DNA from: Sphingobacterium gobiense
GTDB lineage: Bacteria > Bacteroidota > Bacteroidia > Sphingobacteriales > Sphingobacteriaceae
Length of the DNA: 64,000 nucleotides
Assembly: GCF_002980575.1 (NCBI RefSeq)
Contig: NZ_PVBS01000002.1
Span: 1,116,001-1,180,000, forward strand
Direction: 5' to 3'
Under the pieces are notes generated by a model. It saw only the letters and a list, made by a program, of their open reading frames with translations, made no database searches and was not told the origin of the DNA. Shown in pieces: positions 33,868 to 44,148 of this stretch (its first letter is position 1; each line of letters begins with the position of its first letter). The translations under genes were made by a program, and so were the position numbers.

Positions 33868-36315
33868 ATGAAAGTATTAAAGTTTGGAGGGACATCAGTT
33901 GGCAATGTGGAAAGTGTAAAGGCTGTATTAGGCATTGTTAAGAAGTCTTACGACGAAGGAGAAAAGCCTTTGGTCGTATTGTCAGCGATGGCTGGCGTAA
34001 CGAACTTACTCACAAGAATGGCAGAAAATGCAGCCGAGCATATTTCTTTTGATGACGATTTGAAATTGTTGGAAGAGCGTCATTTTGAAGTGGTGAAAAA
34101 ACTCATCGCGGTAAAATATCAAAATCCGGTTTTTACGAGATTGAAGTTGATGCTCAATGAATTAGAGGAAATTCTGCAAGGTGTTAGTGCACTTCGGGAG
34201 CTGAGCTTACAAAGTAAAGATTTGATTGTTTCTTTCGGTGAACGATTGTCGAATTACATGGTTGCTAAAGTAATGGAGCAATACATTGAGCAAACAGCGT
34301 TTCTAGATGCGTCTCATTATATAAAAACGGATTCCAATTTTGGACATGCACACGTTAATGAGGAAATTACGAATCAACTTATTCAGTCTCTTACACATAC
34401 GCACGCTAATAAACTTCTGTTTGTTACTGGTTTTATAGGTTCGAATGAAGACGGTCGCGTTACAACGTTGGGAAGAGGAGGATCCGATTATACGGCCGCA
34501 ATTTTCGGATCGGTATTGCGGGCTACCGCCATCGAGATATGGACCGATGTCAATGGTATGCTTACGGCTGATCCTCGTATCGTAAAGAAAGCATTTTCGC
34601 AACCAACCTTATCGTATAACGAGGCAATGGAACTTTCTTACTTTGGAGCGAAAGTAATATATCCGCCCACGATGATTCCGGCTTTTTTGAAGAAAATTCC
34701 AATTGTAATCAGAAATACGTTTGAGCCGGAATTTCCAGGTACCGTTATTCAGTTTGAAAGCGGAAAATCTGTCTATCCGATTAAAGGGATTTCATCTATT
34801 GCTGATATTTCTGTTATCAATGTTTCTGGCAGCGGAATGATCGGAAAATCCGGATTTAGTGGTCGTTTATTTACGTTGTTGGCGAGAGAGCAAATAAATG
34901 TAGTGCTGATCACCCAATCATCTTCGGAACATAGTATTACTTTTGCCGTTCATCCTAACGATGCAATGAAAGCTGTACAGCTTATTAAGACCGAATTCGA
35001 ACTGGAATTGGATGCAAATAAACTGATTTTGCCCACGGTAGAAAATGAGCTTTCGGTATTGGCCATTGTTGGCGAAAATATGAAACGTACACCGGGTATG
35101 TCGGGTCGCTTGTTCCATGCATTGGGAAGAAATGGTATCAATGTACGTGCCATCGCGCAAGGCTCTTCAGAGCTCAATATATCCGTTATTATTGAGAAGG
35201 AAAACATGGCCAAAGCGTTGAATACCGTACATGACGCATTTTTCTCGGAATTAAAGAAGACCTTATATGTATTCAGTGTGGGTACGGGTAATATCGGCGC
35301 CACGTTATTTAATCAGATCCATGAACAATATGATTTTTTGGTAGAGAATAATGATCTGGAAATAAAAATTGCTGGCATTTCTAATTCTCGGAAAATGCTA
35401 TTTGATGCGGAAGGTGTCGATTTAACCGATTGGCGTACGAAATTGGAAGGAGAAGGAGAAGTGGCCGATTTGTCTAACTTTGTAGAACGGATGAAAGCAA
35501 TGAACCTACCTAACTGTGTTTTTATTGATAATACAGCCAGTCCGCTTCCATCCACTTATTATATCGATATATTTAAATCCAATATTTCGGTTGTCACCTG
35601 TAATAAAATAGCAAATTCCGGCGAATATAAGCAGTACAAGGCACTCCATGATACAGCACGTAAATATGGCGTAGACTTTTTCTATGAAACCAATGTTGGC
35701 GCAGGTTTACCTATTGTTAGGGTATTGAAGGACTTGATGTTGAGTGGTGATCGTATCGTAAGGATCGAAGCGATTCTTTCGGGAACTATTTCTTATATAT
35801 TCAATAACTTTACAGGAGACGCTTCGTTCTACGAAGTCGTGAAACGCGCTCAGGAATTGGGTTACACGGAGCCTGATCCCCGTGATGATTTGGGAGGAAT
35901 CGACTTCATGCGGAAAATGTTGATTTTGGCACGGGATGCAGGACATGTAATTGAACCATCTGACGTTGACCTCGGCGCTATCCTTCCTCAAGCCTGTTTG
36001 GAAGCAACATCTGTAGACGATTTCTATGCTGCGCTACTCAAAGCTGACCAATACTTCAATGCACTAAAAGAAGAAGCAGAAAGTCAGAAGAAAGTAATCC
36101 GGTACATTGGTAAGTTGGAAGATGGTAAAGTGTCCATTGCTTTGGAAATGGTCGATGGAAACCATCCCTTCTACACATTGTCGGGAAGTGATAATATTAT
36201 TTCTTTTACGACAGAACGCTATAAAGAACGTCCGTTGGTCGTAAAAGGTCCTGGAGCGGGAGCAGAAGTAACTGCTGCAGGCGTATTTGCCGATCTGGTT
36301 AATGTAGGTGCATAA
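33868..36315 (+). CDS. thrA: bifunctional aspartate kinase / homoserine dehydrogenase
   Basis: Catalyses the first and third steps from aspartate to threonine and isoleucine. The 815 residues are: aspartokinase (1-295, starting MKVLKFGGTSVGN, with FGERLS and TTLGRGGSDYTA), two ACT regulatory domains (about 310-460, ISVINVSGSGMIGKSG and LSVLAIVGENMKRTPGMSGR), then NAD(P)-dependent homoserine dehydrogenase (about 468-815, VFSVGTGNIGATL, with ANVGAGLPI-like FYETNVGAGLPIVR and GTISYIFN, and LGYTEPDPRDDLGG). Feedback inhibition by threonine is usual for this architecture. First structural gene behind the attenuator. Confidence 0.97.
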   Translation: MKVLKFGGTSVGNVESVKAVLGIVKKSYDEGEKPLVVLSAMAGVTNLLTRMAENAAEHISFDDDLKLLEERHFEVVKKLIAVKYQNPVFTRLKLMLNELEEILQGVSALRELSLQSKDLIVSFGERLSNYMVAKVMEQYIEQTAFLDASHYIKTDSNFGHAHVNEEITNQLIQSLTHTHANKLLFVTGFIGSNEDGRVTTLGRGGSDYTAAIFGSVLRATAIEIWTDVNGMLTADPRIVKKAFSQPTLSYNEAMELSYFGAKVIYPPTMIPAFLKKIPIVIRNTFEPEFPGTVIQFESGKSVYPIKGISSIADISVINVSGSGMIGKSGFSGRLFTLLAREQINVVLITQSSSEHSITFAVHPNDAMKAVQLIKTEFELELDANKLILPTVENELSVLAIVGENMKRTPGMSGRLFHALGRNGINVRAIAQGSSELNISVIIEKENMAKALNTVHDAFFSELKKTLYVFSVGTGNIGATLFNQIHEQYDFLVENNDLEIKIAGISNSRKMLFDAEGVDLTDWRTKLEGEGEVADLSNFVERMKAMNLPNCVFIDNTASPLPSTYYIDIFKSNISVVTCNKIANSGEYKQYKALHDTARKYGVDFFYETNVGAGLPIVRVLKDLMLSGDRIVRIEAILSGTISYIFNNFTGDASFYEVVKRAQELGYTEPDPRDDLGGIDFMRKMLILARDAGHVIEPSDVDLGAILPQACLEATSVDDFYAALLKADQYFNALKEEAESQKKVIRYIGKLEDGKVSIALEMVDGNHPFYTLSGSDNIISFTTERYKERPLVVKGPGAGAEVTAAGVFADLVNVGA

Positions 36316-36322
36316 TCGAAAC

Positions 36323-37321
36323 ATGAGTGATAAGTTATATATAATGAATCAGAATAAAACAGCTAAAGCAGTAGATTTCGATAAAATCATGGATACCGTA
36401 CGTGTGTTTGCGCCTGCCACCGTAGCCAATATGATATGCGGATTTGATATATTGGGATTCGCGGTAGATTATCCAGGGGATGAAGTCCTTATGCACCGTG
36501 TAACGGCGCCTGGTGTACGTATTCGCTCGATTACCGGAGATGAGGGTAGGTTGCCTTTGGACGCAGATAAAAATACGGTAAGCGCTTGCGTTAAAATGTT
36601 ATTGGAACATTTGGGGATTTCAAGAGAGATTGGTGTGGAGATAGAACTCATTAAGCATATGCCCATCGGCAGTGGCTTAGGGTCGAGTTCCGCCAGTACC
36701 GTAGCTGGATTATTTGCCATCAATAGTCTTTTGGGAAACCCGTTGACCAAGGAAGAATTGTTGCCATTTTGCGTGGAAGGCGAGCGCCTTGCTTGTGGTC
36801 ATGGACATGCGGATAACGTTGCACCGGCACTAATGGGGGGGATTACGTTAATTCGCGGGCACCATCCATTGGACGTGATTAAATTACCGGTACCCGAAGA
36901 GCTATATGCAGGAATTGTTTTTCCGAAGGTCGATGTGCCTACGCGGGATGCTCGGCAACTTATCAAGGAAAAAGTTCTTTTGAAAGATGCAGTGACGCAG
37001 TGGGGCAATATCGCTGGATTAATCGCAGGACTTTATGAAAGCGATTACGGACTGATTAGCAGAAGTATGCACGACGTACTTATCGAGCCTACTCGTGCTA
37101 TTCTGATTCCCGAGTTTTACGTAATGAAGCAAATTGCATTAAATGCTGGGGCCCTAAGTTTTGGTATTTCAGGATCGGGCCCGTCTGTGGTAGCTGTTTC
37201 TCGAGGAAAAGAAATCGCCGAAAATGCCGCGAATTTAATTCAGCAACATTTAACAGATTGCGAGATTGACAGTCTTAAATATGTATCCCCTGTCAATATT
37301 GATGGACCAAAGATTTTATAG
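36323..37321 (+). CDS. thrB: homoserine kinase
   Basis: GHMP-family kinase that phosphorylates homoserine. I chose the ATG at 36323, 7 bp after thrA; an in-frame GTG at 36308 overlaps thrA and another ATG lies at 36344. From 36323 the product has 332 residues, with an N-terminal extension of about 25 residues before VRVFAPATVANMICGFDILGFAV. The ATP motif PIGSGLGSSSASTVAG and the C-terminal SFGISGSGPSVVAVS are intact. Confidence 0.96.
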   Translation: MSDKLYIMNQNKTAKAVDFDKIMDTVRVFAPATVANMICGFDILGFAVDYPGDEVLMHRVTAPGVRIRSITGDEGRLPLDADKNTVSACVKMLLEHLGISREIGVEIELIKHMPIGSGLGSSSASTVAGLFAINSLLGNPLTKEELLPFCVEGERLACGHGHADNVAPALMGGITLIRGHHPLDVIKLPVPEELYAGIVFPKVDVPTRDARQLIKEKVLLKDAVTQWGNIAGLIAGLYESDYGLISRSMHDVLIEPTRAILIPEFYVMKQIALNAGALSFGISGSGPSVVAVSRGKEIAENAANLIQQHLTDCEIDSLKYVSPVNIDGPKIL

Positions 37322-37337
37322 CAATAACATTAAAAAA

Positions 37338-38645
37338 ATGAAATTATATAGTACAAATAATAAGAACCTTCGGGTTTCTTTTCAAGAAGCCGTTTTCAAT
37401 TCATTGCCTGCAGACAAAGGCCTATATATGCCGTCGGTTATTCCATCTTTAGACGCAGCTTTTATTCGTAATATCCAACAATATTCTTTGCAGGAGATTG
37501 CCTTTGAGGTAGCACATACCTTAATTGGCGACGATATTCCGAATAGTGATTTAAAGTCTATAATTGCCGATGCGATTAATTTTGATGCTCCCGTTCGGTT
37601 TTTGGATGCAGAAACAGCCGTATTAGAATTGTTTCACGGACCGTCGTACGCCTTCAAGGATTTTGGCGCGCGGTTTATGAGTCGTGTTATGGGTTATTTC
37701 TCTAAGCAAGGAGATCAATTGTTAGATGTTTTAGTTGCTACCTCCGGAGATACCGGTGGAGCTGTCGCATCAGGGTTTTTAGGCGTCGAAGGTACACGTG
37801 TAACCATACTTTATCCCAAAGGCAAGGTGTCTAAAGTGCAGGAAGAACAGTTGACGACGAACGGGAAAAATATACGTGCATTAGAGGTTGACGGTACGTT
37901 TGACGATTGTCAGGCACTGGTGAAAACGGCATTTAATGATGCTGAGCTTAATAACGTGCTGAGATTGACTTCTGCTAATTCCATTAATATTGCACGATTG
38001 ATACCGCAAACATTCTATTATTTTTGGGCTTATGCACAGTTAAAATCCCAAGGCATATCCGAAGTAGTCTTTACGGTGCCTAGCGGCAATTTCGGTAATA
38101 TTGGAGCTGGTCTACTGGCCTATAAAATGGGGTTGCCTGTAAAGCATTTTGTAGCGGGAACAAATGTTAACGATACTGTTCCACGTTTCCTACAATCGGG
38201 AACCTATGATCCAAAGCCATCAGTGCAGACTTTGGCAAATGCCATGGATGTAGGTAATCCGAGCAACTGGGTGCGAATACAGGATATGTTTCACAACAGC
38301 CTAGAAGAACTTCGTGACATGATTTCATCTTATACTTATGACGACGAGCAGACAGTAAAAGCTATGGAAGAACTCTATGATAAGTATCAATATATTGCTT
38401 GTCCGCATACGGCTATCGCCTATCTCGCTTGTAATCAATATCGTCAAGATTATTCGGGAACATATGCTTCCGTGTTTTTATCGACGGCTCACCCATGCAA
38501 ATTTCCAGATGCTATTTCCGAAGAGATATTTTCCAAAATTGGGCTGCCTAAAGGGGCAGAAGAGTTGGCCGGTAAGGAGAAACTTGTAACAGAAATACCC
38601 GTGGATTACGAAATTTTTAAATCCTATTTGTTGGTTAATAATTAA
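37338..38645 (+). CDS. thrC: threonine synthase
   Basis: PLP enzyme converting O-phosphohomoserine to threonine. The ATG at 37338 was chosen (435 residues) because family members begin MKLYST; an in-frame upstream ATG at 37266 lies inside thrB. The PLP lysine is Lys107 in HGPSYAFKDFGARF; the phosphate-binding VATSGDTGGAVASGF and PSGNFGNIGAG motifs are present. Last gene of thrABC, 16 bp after thrB. Confidence 0.97.
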   Translation: MKLYSTNNKNLRVSFQEAVFNSLPADKGLYMPSVIPSLDAAFIRNIQQYSLQEIAFEVAHTLIGDDIPNSDLKSIIADAINFDAPVRFLDAETAVLELFHGPSYAFKDFGARFMSRVMGYFSKQGDQLLDVLVATSGDTGGAVASGFLGVEGTRVTILYPKGKVSKVQEEQLTTNGKNIRALEVDGTFDDCQALVKTAFNDAELNNVLRLTSANSINIARLIPQTFYYFWAYAQLKSQGISEVVFTVPSGNFGNIGAGLLAYKMGLPVKHFVAGTNVNDTVPRFLQSGTYDPKPSVQTLANAMDVGNPSNWVRIQDMFHNSLEELRDMISSYTYDDEQTVKAMEELYDKYQYIACPHTAIAYLACNQYRQDYSGTYASVFLSTAHPCKFPDAISEEIFSKIGLPKGAEELAGKEKLVTEIPVDYEIFKSYLLVNN

Positions 38646-38770
38646 CTATAAAAGGATTAAAAGCAACCGTTCTACTATTAATGTGCTTGTTGTATTTTAA
38701 AAAGATAACCTTAATTTAACAAAAAGCTAAGGATATTTGTGCGCAAATTAATTTGGGTAGATGGCAGAAA

Positions 38771-38802
38771 GATTGCTATATTGTAAACGCAATATAGCAA
38801 TC
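38771..38802. repeat. perfect 13-bp inverted repeat upstream of the ECF sigma gene
   Basis: GATTGCTATATTG (38771-38783), six-base loop TAAACG, CAATATAGCAATC (38790-38802). It lies about 55 bp before the sigma-factor ATG and has no T-run after it. It may be an operator or an RNA hairpin in the sigma-factor leader; a weak terminator for thrC is less likely. Confidence 0.7.
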
Positions 38803-38857
38803 GATCGGATTATGATGTTCCAATGGTTCGTTATCGAGTCCGACGTTTAAGTTAGAT

Positions 38858-39490
38858 ATGACGAATTATTCGCACATAGAATATTGGCAACGTTTTATTC
38901 AGGGAGATCAAGAGGCATTCAGAAGCTTATATGACCTATATGTCAATGCGCTTTTTTCTTATGCAATTCGATATTGTGCGGACGAGGAAATAGTAAAGGA
39001 TAGCATACATGATTTGTTCGTTGATTTACATCGGTATCGTTCCAGATTGAATCCCCACGTGAATGTAAAAGCTTATCTGTTTGGTTCTCTTCGCCGAAAA
39101 GTGGTAGAAAGTAAGAGAAGAAGTATAGACCGTTCTATTTTTGCCGAAAACTATCGTTTTCGACTGGGATTGGAAACCGAAGACTATATTACGTTATCCG
39201 ACGATAAAGAAAACGAGGTATTAACGAAACTACGTGCTGAAATGGAGAAATTGCCATACCGTCAAAAAGAGGCTCTTTATTTGCGTTTTACCTGTGAAAT
39301 GTCCTATGAACAGGTTGCCCAGATTATGGATATTTCTATTGCATCTTGTCGTACGCTTATATATAGGGCTATAAAGGATTTGCGTCTACGGATGGAAAAT
39401 AATAAAATTTCTCAATTATTATTCATTGCATTTCTCCCGGTCCGGGAAATTAACGATCAACCTATTACAAGTCGCGCCATCCTCAGTTAG
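38858..39490 (+). CDS. ECF RNA polymerase sigma factor (FecI-like)
   Basis: Sigma-70 family ECF protein, 210 residues. Region 2 (about 12-85) has DQEAFRSLYDLYVNALFSYAIRYC and VKDSIHDLFVDLHRYR; region 4 (about 125-185) has LPYRQKEALYLRFTCEMSYEQVAQIMDISIASCRTLIYRAIKDLR. The 25-residue C-terminal tail is extra. It is followed by a FecR anti-sigma factor and a SusC with an STN domain, the standard trans-envelope signalling trio that switches on the receptor genes when the substrate is bound. Confidence 0.93.
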   Translation: MTNYSHIEYWQRFIQGDQEAFRSLYDLYVNALFSYAIRYCADEEIVKDSIHDLFVDLHRYRSRLNPHVNVKAYLFGSLRRKVVESKRRSIDRSIFAENYRFRLGLETEDYITLSDDKENEVLTKLRAEMEKLPYRQKEALYLRFTCEMSYEQVAQIMDISIASCRTLIYRAIKDLRLRMENNKISQLLFIAFLPVREINDQPITSRAILS

Positions 39491-39668
39491 TCAACGTGTT
39501 TTCTGTTCCGTGTATTTAAGCTTTTGCTTTTTTACGTTGATTTCCGATTTGCTTCTAATTTTTTTCTTTTTTTTCAAAATTCCTGTCTATAAAAAGATAA
39601 TTCGGCTCTCTATCTATATAGATGAAAGACGGAATTATTTATAAATCCCAAAAAGCGTTAATCAATAT

Positions 39669-40781
39669 ATGGGACGTAAAGTAGAGGACATTCTAAGTGG
39701 CGACTCACCCCGTGAGGATCTCGATAAAGAGGCGGTCGACATTAGAAAGTTGGGAAATCGTATTTTAAACATATTGCAATCGACGAGATCCCATAAATTG
39801 TCGTCTGACGCTTATATAGCATTATGGATGCGCATAGAAGAAACAACAAAAAAAGTCAGCAAACGAAACCGTCAAATCAGAGTCTTAAAATATAGTGCGG
39901 TTGCTTGCGCCTTTATTATCTTATCATTCTTTTTTTGGAATAGGCAAGATAATGATAGATCATATAAATCTTTATTGTATAATGCTACAAATAGCCAAAA
40001 TTTGATAACGGAGGAAGAAGAGGTATCTATACGGCAAGGTAACGGTCAACAGATGCTTGTCTCTGATGGGCAAATTATCGATTTGCGTTCTAGTGAAGCG
40101 AATGAAAATAGGCAAAAGAAAGCGCCTACGTTCAATACAGTTACCGTGCCTTACGGGAAACGTATTGAGGTCATATTGCCAGATAATTCAAAAGTGTGGT
40201 TGAACGCGGGATCGCAATTGACGTTTCCAACCATATTTGAAACCGCTGAAAGACGAGTATACTTGGAAGGTGAAGGTTATTTTGATGTAGAAGGGGAACT
40301 CGAACGTCCTTTCTACGTTCATACGGCAAATATGGTAGTCAAAGTTTTGGGAACAACATTTAATATTAGTTCTTATAAAGACGATCCGTTTGCATCAACG
40401 GTGTTGCTTAGTGGAGAGATAGAATTACAGGGAGTAGGGGAAACATTGTTCGAGCCTAAGGTCCTAAAACCAGGAACTGCTGCCGTATTGCGCAAGGACA
40501 GTAAACGTTTATCTATTTCTAACGAAACTGTTGAAGATCATATCTCATGGAGACAGAAACAACTTATTTTGAAAAATACCCCTTTGGCAGAGATTACTGC
40601 GAGACTGGAGCGTGTTTATAATACGGATATTACAGTAGAATCTACGTCTGGGTCTAATGAAACCTTTTCGGGGAGGTTAGATTTAACACAGCCTTTAACG
40701 AGTTTACTGACAACACTATATAATCCACTTGAATATCAACTTCAAAAACAAGAAAGGAGGATCATTATCAATAAAAGATAA
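39669..40781 (+). CDS. FecR-family anti-sigma factor
   Basis: A 370-residue inner-membrane protein that holds the ECF sigma factor and is released by the receptor's STN domain. The cytoplasmic N-terminus (1-70) is followed by one membrane helix (VLKYSAVACAFIILSFFFW, about 73-91), then the periplasmic FecR domain (NTVTVPYGKRIEVILPDNSKVWLNAGSQLTFP ... LEGEGYFDVEGELERPFYVHTANMVVKVLGTTFNI, about 157-265) and a C-terminal DUF4974-like domain (NTPLAEITARLERVYNTDITVE). The preceding 178-bp gap is T-rich. Confidence 0.92.
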   Translation: MGRKVEDILSGDSPREDLDKEAVDIRKLGNRILNILQSTRSHKLSSDAYIALWMRIEETTKKVSKRNRQIRVLKYSAVACAFIILSFFFWNRQDNDRSYKSLLYNATNSQNLITEEEEVSIRQGNGQQMLVSDGQIIDLRSSEANENRQKKAPTFNTVTVPYGKRIEVILPDNSKVWLNAGSQLTFPTIFETAERRVYLEGEGYFDVEGELERPFYVHTANMVVKVLGTTFNISSYKDDPFASTVLLSGEIELQGVGETLFEPKVLKPGTAAVLRKDSKRLSISNETVEDHISWRQKQLILKNTPLAEITARLERVYNTDITVESTSGSNETFSGRLDLTQPLTSLLTTLYNPLEYQLQKQERRIIINKR

Positions 40782-40821
40782 AACTAATGTTGATTGGTCG
40801 ACGAAGACAGTTGACGGAAAA

Positions 40822-40853
40822 AAATAGGCAGATGCGGCTACATCTACCTATTT
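40822..40853 (+). terminator. hairpin between anti-sigma and susC
   Basis: Arms AAATAGGcAGATG and CATCTaCCTATTT (one mismatch) around a six-base loop. The T-run is short, so it may be a terminator of moderate strength or an mRNA-stabilising hairpin. An in-frame ATG at 40854 directly behind it is unlikely to be the susC start. Confidence 0.65.
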
Positions 40854-40901
40854 ATGCATGTATTAATTAACAAGATATTAATTTATTACGATTGTAAATC
40901 T

Positions 40902-43900
40902 ATGAAGTTTCTTTACAATAGGCAAACCTTTTTTGTCAGAGAAAGGCATAAAAGTCTATACCAAAAAGCAATCCGCATGATAAAGTTAACAGCGCTTTTC
41001 TTGTGCTTAGGAATGATGGCAGTGCATGCCGATACCTATTCGCAAAATGTCAGTGTTGATATCAGAAACGGTAAATTGATCGATTTATTCGAGGAAATCG
41101 AAGGGCAAAGCGAATACGTATTTCTGTATAGAGATAAATTAGTTGCCGATAAAAAGATCAGTATAACTGTTAAAAATGAAAATTTGCAACGTTTATTGAA
41201 AAAGACGTTAAATGCTGAAAATTTAGACTACACCATTACAGGTAACCAAATTACTGTTTTGCCGAAAAGAGAAGTACAGCAACGAGTTGTTTCCGGTACT
41301 GTGCGGGATGAAAATGGTAATCCCATCGCGGCTGCAAATGTATTGATTAAAGGGTCTACAGTGGGTACCGTTACAGATGATGCAGGACGCTACCAGATTA
41401 CCATAAACGGTGAGGTTACATTGATGTTCAGTATGATGGGATATCAAGAAGTGGAAGAAAACACCCAGAACCGAAACCGTATTGACGTAGTGCTACGTTC
41501 GGATACGCGAGATATAGAAGAAGTAGTGGTGACAGGATATAGCGAAATTGAGCGAAGGCACGTAGCCTCTTCGGTATCAGAAGTAGACATGGACAGGGTA
41601 ACCAATCGACCTATTTTTAAACTAGAAGAAGCATTTAGCGGTACGGTACCGGGAGTTACGATGTTACAAGGCAGCAATATGCCAGGAGCTGTCCCTGGTA
41701 GTATCTCTATCCGCGGCGTGAGTACGCTTCAAAGCCAAGCTCCATTGGTTATCGTTGATGGGATGGAGCAATCGTTAACAGATATCGATCCCAACCAAGT
41801 CAAGAGTATGTCTGTGTTGAAAGATGCGGCGTCCGCTTCGCTTTATGGCTCGAGAGGTGCCAACGGTGTTATTATTATTGAAACGCACCGTGGTCAGACA
41901 GGGCAATTTAAAGTCGATTTACATTCGTGGACTGGAGTTAGTTCACAAATTGACAAACCAGATTTTGTCAACGCTGCTGATTATATGCGTTTGAACAACG
42001 AAGCTCGTGGCATGCAAGGACAAACGCTACTTTTTTCGGATGAGGACATCGCAAGAGCTGAATCAGGTGAAACGCCTTCGGTAGATTGGTTGGGTGCTAT
42101 TAAAGAACGTACGCCCTATTCGCATAATACGACTGCTAATATTTCTGGTGGAGGTGGTGTAGGATCATTTAATTTGATGTTGGGATATATTACGGACAAC
42201 GGACTTAATGAAGTCGAAGGTTCCGATAAATACAGCGCGCGTTTCAACACGAATATCAATATGGCTGATAAGTTTGTATTGCTAGCTGATTTTTATGCAC
42301 ATCGCTTGCAAGTGGATCGGTTGATGGCAAATACGAACGGCCATGGTCTATATCAAGATGCTTGGAAAATGAACCCTACGCAATCTATTTTTTATGATAC
42401 CGACAGACCAAATCATTATGCGCTGCATAACAACATCAATCCGGTGGCATCCATTTATCACGGGGGCATACGGAATAACGTTCACGACCGTAGCACCATC
42501 AATCTAAGACCACGTTATTTTATTACCGAGAATTTTTCCATCGACGGAAATGTATCTTATCTAATCAATAAGTCCGCATGGAAACAAGAGCGATTGACGT
42601 ATCGCTTTTATGACGAAGACGGTAAGCCTGCTTTAGTTTGGGGGAACGTGGTAGAGGCGGAGCAAGCTGTCAGTTCCAGCCAATTAACAGCTCGCGCCAA
42701 TATAAATTATCATGAATCTCTGTTTAACGACCGGGACAAGATTTATCTGATCGCGGGAACGGAGACCATGTCGCATATTTATACTGATTATCGAGAGATC
42801 AATAAGGCCTCGTTTTTCGGGAAACTAAATTATGCATTTGACGAGCGTTATCTGCTAGAGGTGACAGCTAGATCTGACGGTAGCAGTAAATTCGCTCCTG
42901 GCCACCGTTGGGGATTCTTCCCGTCGGCTGCTTTAGCTTGGAATGTACATAGTGAAAGATTCTTTCAGAGATTAAGAGAAAATGGCGCTATTAACAACTT
43001 GAAATTCCGTTTCTCATATGGTTTGATAGGTAATGAGAACGTGGCTCCCTATCTGTGGCAGGAAGTGGTGAATAATTGGGGGTGGACCATGCGAGTACCG
43101 AACCCGGAATTCAGCTGGGAAAAACAAAAGCAGTGGAACATCGGGATGGATTTAATGGCACTTAAAAATCGATTGAGCGTTACAGCGGAGCTTTACCATA
43201 AACACTCTTACGATCTAATTTACGATAGTTTTCCCGTACCCCCATTAACAGGTTCTAATAATTTGGAGTCAGCATTGAATATTGGAGAGGTGGAAAATAA
43301 AGGCTGGGAACTGTCAGCGAGATGGAATGATAAAATAGACGATTTATCTTATAGTGTTGGCGGAATGCTATTTGATAACGTGAACAGGGTTTTAAAAGCA
43401 GGGTATACGACAGCCGATACGCTAGTTTTTAAAGGTAATGAGGACAAAATCTGGTACCGCGGAATAGCATTGGACAATTATTATGGATATCAAAGTAATG
43501 GTTACTACCAAAATGAAGACGAATTAAATGCTCAAGGAGCCAAGCTGCCCAATACGCGTGTCGGCGATATCCGCTACGTAGATCAAAACGGTGACGGAAT
43601 TATTAACGAGCAAGATCGGGTAAATTTGGGTGATCCTTTCCCACACATGAACTATGCGATAAACGTAGACTTACGCTATAAGAACTGGGATTTTAGCTTG
43701 CTGGGACAAGGTGTGGGACGCCGTACACAACGGATTAAAGGATTAGAAGCGTATCCAGTAATAATGGACGGTACGGAAAATAGTATGGGAACACCACGGC
43801 AATATTATATGGATAACCGTTGGACACCAGATAACCCATATAGTCGTTTCCCCCGCGTCTGGACCGGTGCTACACCAAATGCCAACCTAAGCGATGTTTG

Positions 43901-44129
43901 GTTAGGAAATGCTTCTTATTTCCGAATAAAGACCCTACAACTCGGTTATACGATTCGGAATGTAGGTAAGTCTATCCGTAACGTACGCGTGTATCTAAAT
44001 GCACAAGACGCCTTCACTTTTACCAAATGGGAAGGATTGGAGCCAGAGCGTGAAGACGGCTACGCAGGCAACGGAGGTTATCCGCGTATGGCGACCTATA
44101 GCATAGGTATTAAGGCAACAATATTGTAA
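40902..44129 (+). CDS. SusC/RagA-family TonB-dependent receptor with STN domain
   Basis: Outer-membrane importer, 1075 residues from the ATG at 40902. An earlier in-frame ATG (40854) abuts a hairpin. The signal region is long, with a hydrophobic core at LTALFLCLGMMAVHA. Then an STN domain (VSVDIRNGKLIDLFEEIEGQSEYVFLYRDKLV, about 50-115), a carboxypeptidase-D-like domain (VSGTVRDENGNPIAAANVLIKGSTVGTVTDDAGRY), the plug (IRGVSTLQSQAPLVIVDGMEQSLTDIDPNQVKSMSVLKDAASASLYGSRGANGVIIIET) and a beta-barrel ending YSIGIKATIL. The STN domain ties it to the sigma/anti-sigma pair. The substrate, a glycan or peptide, cannot be told. Confidence 0.94.
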   Translation: MKFLYNRQTFFVRERHKSLYQKAIRMIKLTALFLCLGMMAVHADTYSQNVSVDIRNGKLIDLFEEIEGQSEYVFLYRDKLVADKKISITVKNENLQRLLKKTLNAENLDYTITGNQITVLPKREVQQRVVSGTVRDENGNPIAAANVLIKGSTVGTVTDDAGRYQITINGEVTLMFSMMGYQEVEENTQNRNRIDVVLRSDTRDIEEVVVTGYSEIERRHVASSVSEVDMDRVTNRPIFKLEEAFSGTVPGVTMLQGSNMPGAVPGSISIRGVSTLQSQAPLVIVDGMEQSLTDIDPNQVKSMSVLKDAASASLYGSRGANGVIIIETHRGQTGQFKVDLHSWTGVSSQIDKPDFVNAADYMRLNNEARGMQGQTLLFSDEDIARAESGETPSVDWLGAIKERTPYSHNTTANISGGGGVGSFNLMLGYITDNGLNEVEGSDKYSARFNTNINMADKFVLLADFYAHRLQVDRLMANTNGHGLYQDAWKMNPTQSIFYDTDRPNHYALHNNINPVASIYHGGIRNNVHDRSTINLRPRYFITENFSIDGNVSYLINKSAWKQERLTYRFYDEDGKPALVWGNVVEAEQAVSSSQLTARANINYHESLFNDRDKIYLIAGTETMSHIYTDYREINKASFFGKLNYAFDERYLLEVTARSDGSSKFAPGHRWGFFPSAALAWNVHSERFFQRLRENGAINNLKFRFSYGLIGNENVAPYLWQEVVNNWGWTMRVPNPEFSWEKQKQWNIGMDLMALKNRLSVTAELYHKHSYDLIYDSFPVPPLTGSNNLESALNIGEVENKGWELSARWNDKIDDLSYSVGGMLFDNVNRVLKAGYTTADTLVFKGNEDKIWYRGIALDNYYGYQSNGYYQNEDELNAQGAKLPNTRVGDIRYVDQNGDGIINEQDRVNLGDPFPHMNYAINVDLRYKNWDFSLLGQGVGRRTQRIKGLEAYPVIMDGTENSMGTPRQYYMDNRWTPDNPYSRFPRVWTGATPNANLSDVWLGNASYFRIKTLQLGYTIRNVGKSIRNVRVYLNAQDAFTFTKWEGLEPEREDGYAGNGGYPRMATYSIGIKATIL

Positions 44130-44148
44130 TCCACAAAATAACGAAACA

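Noticed and set aside
39426..39644. 72-residue Phe/Leu-rich frame after the ECF sigma gene
   Set aside because: It is the translation of a T-rich intergenic stretch and overlaps the sigma gene; no start signal.
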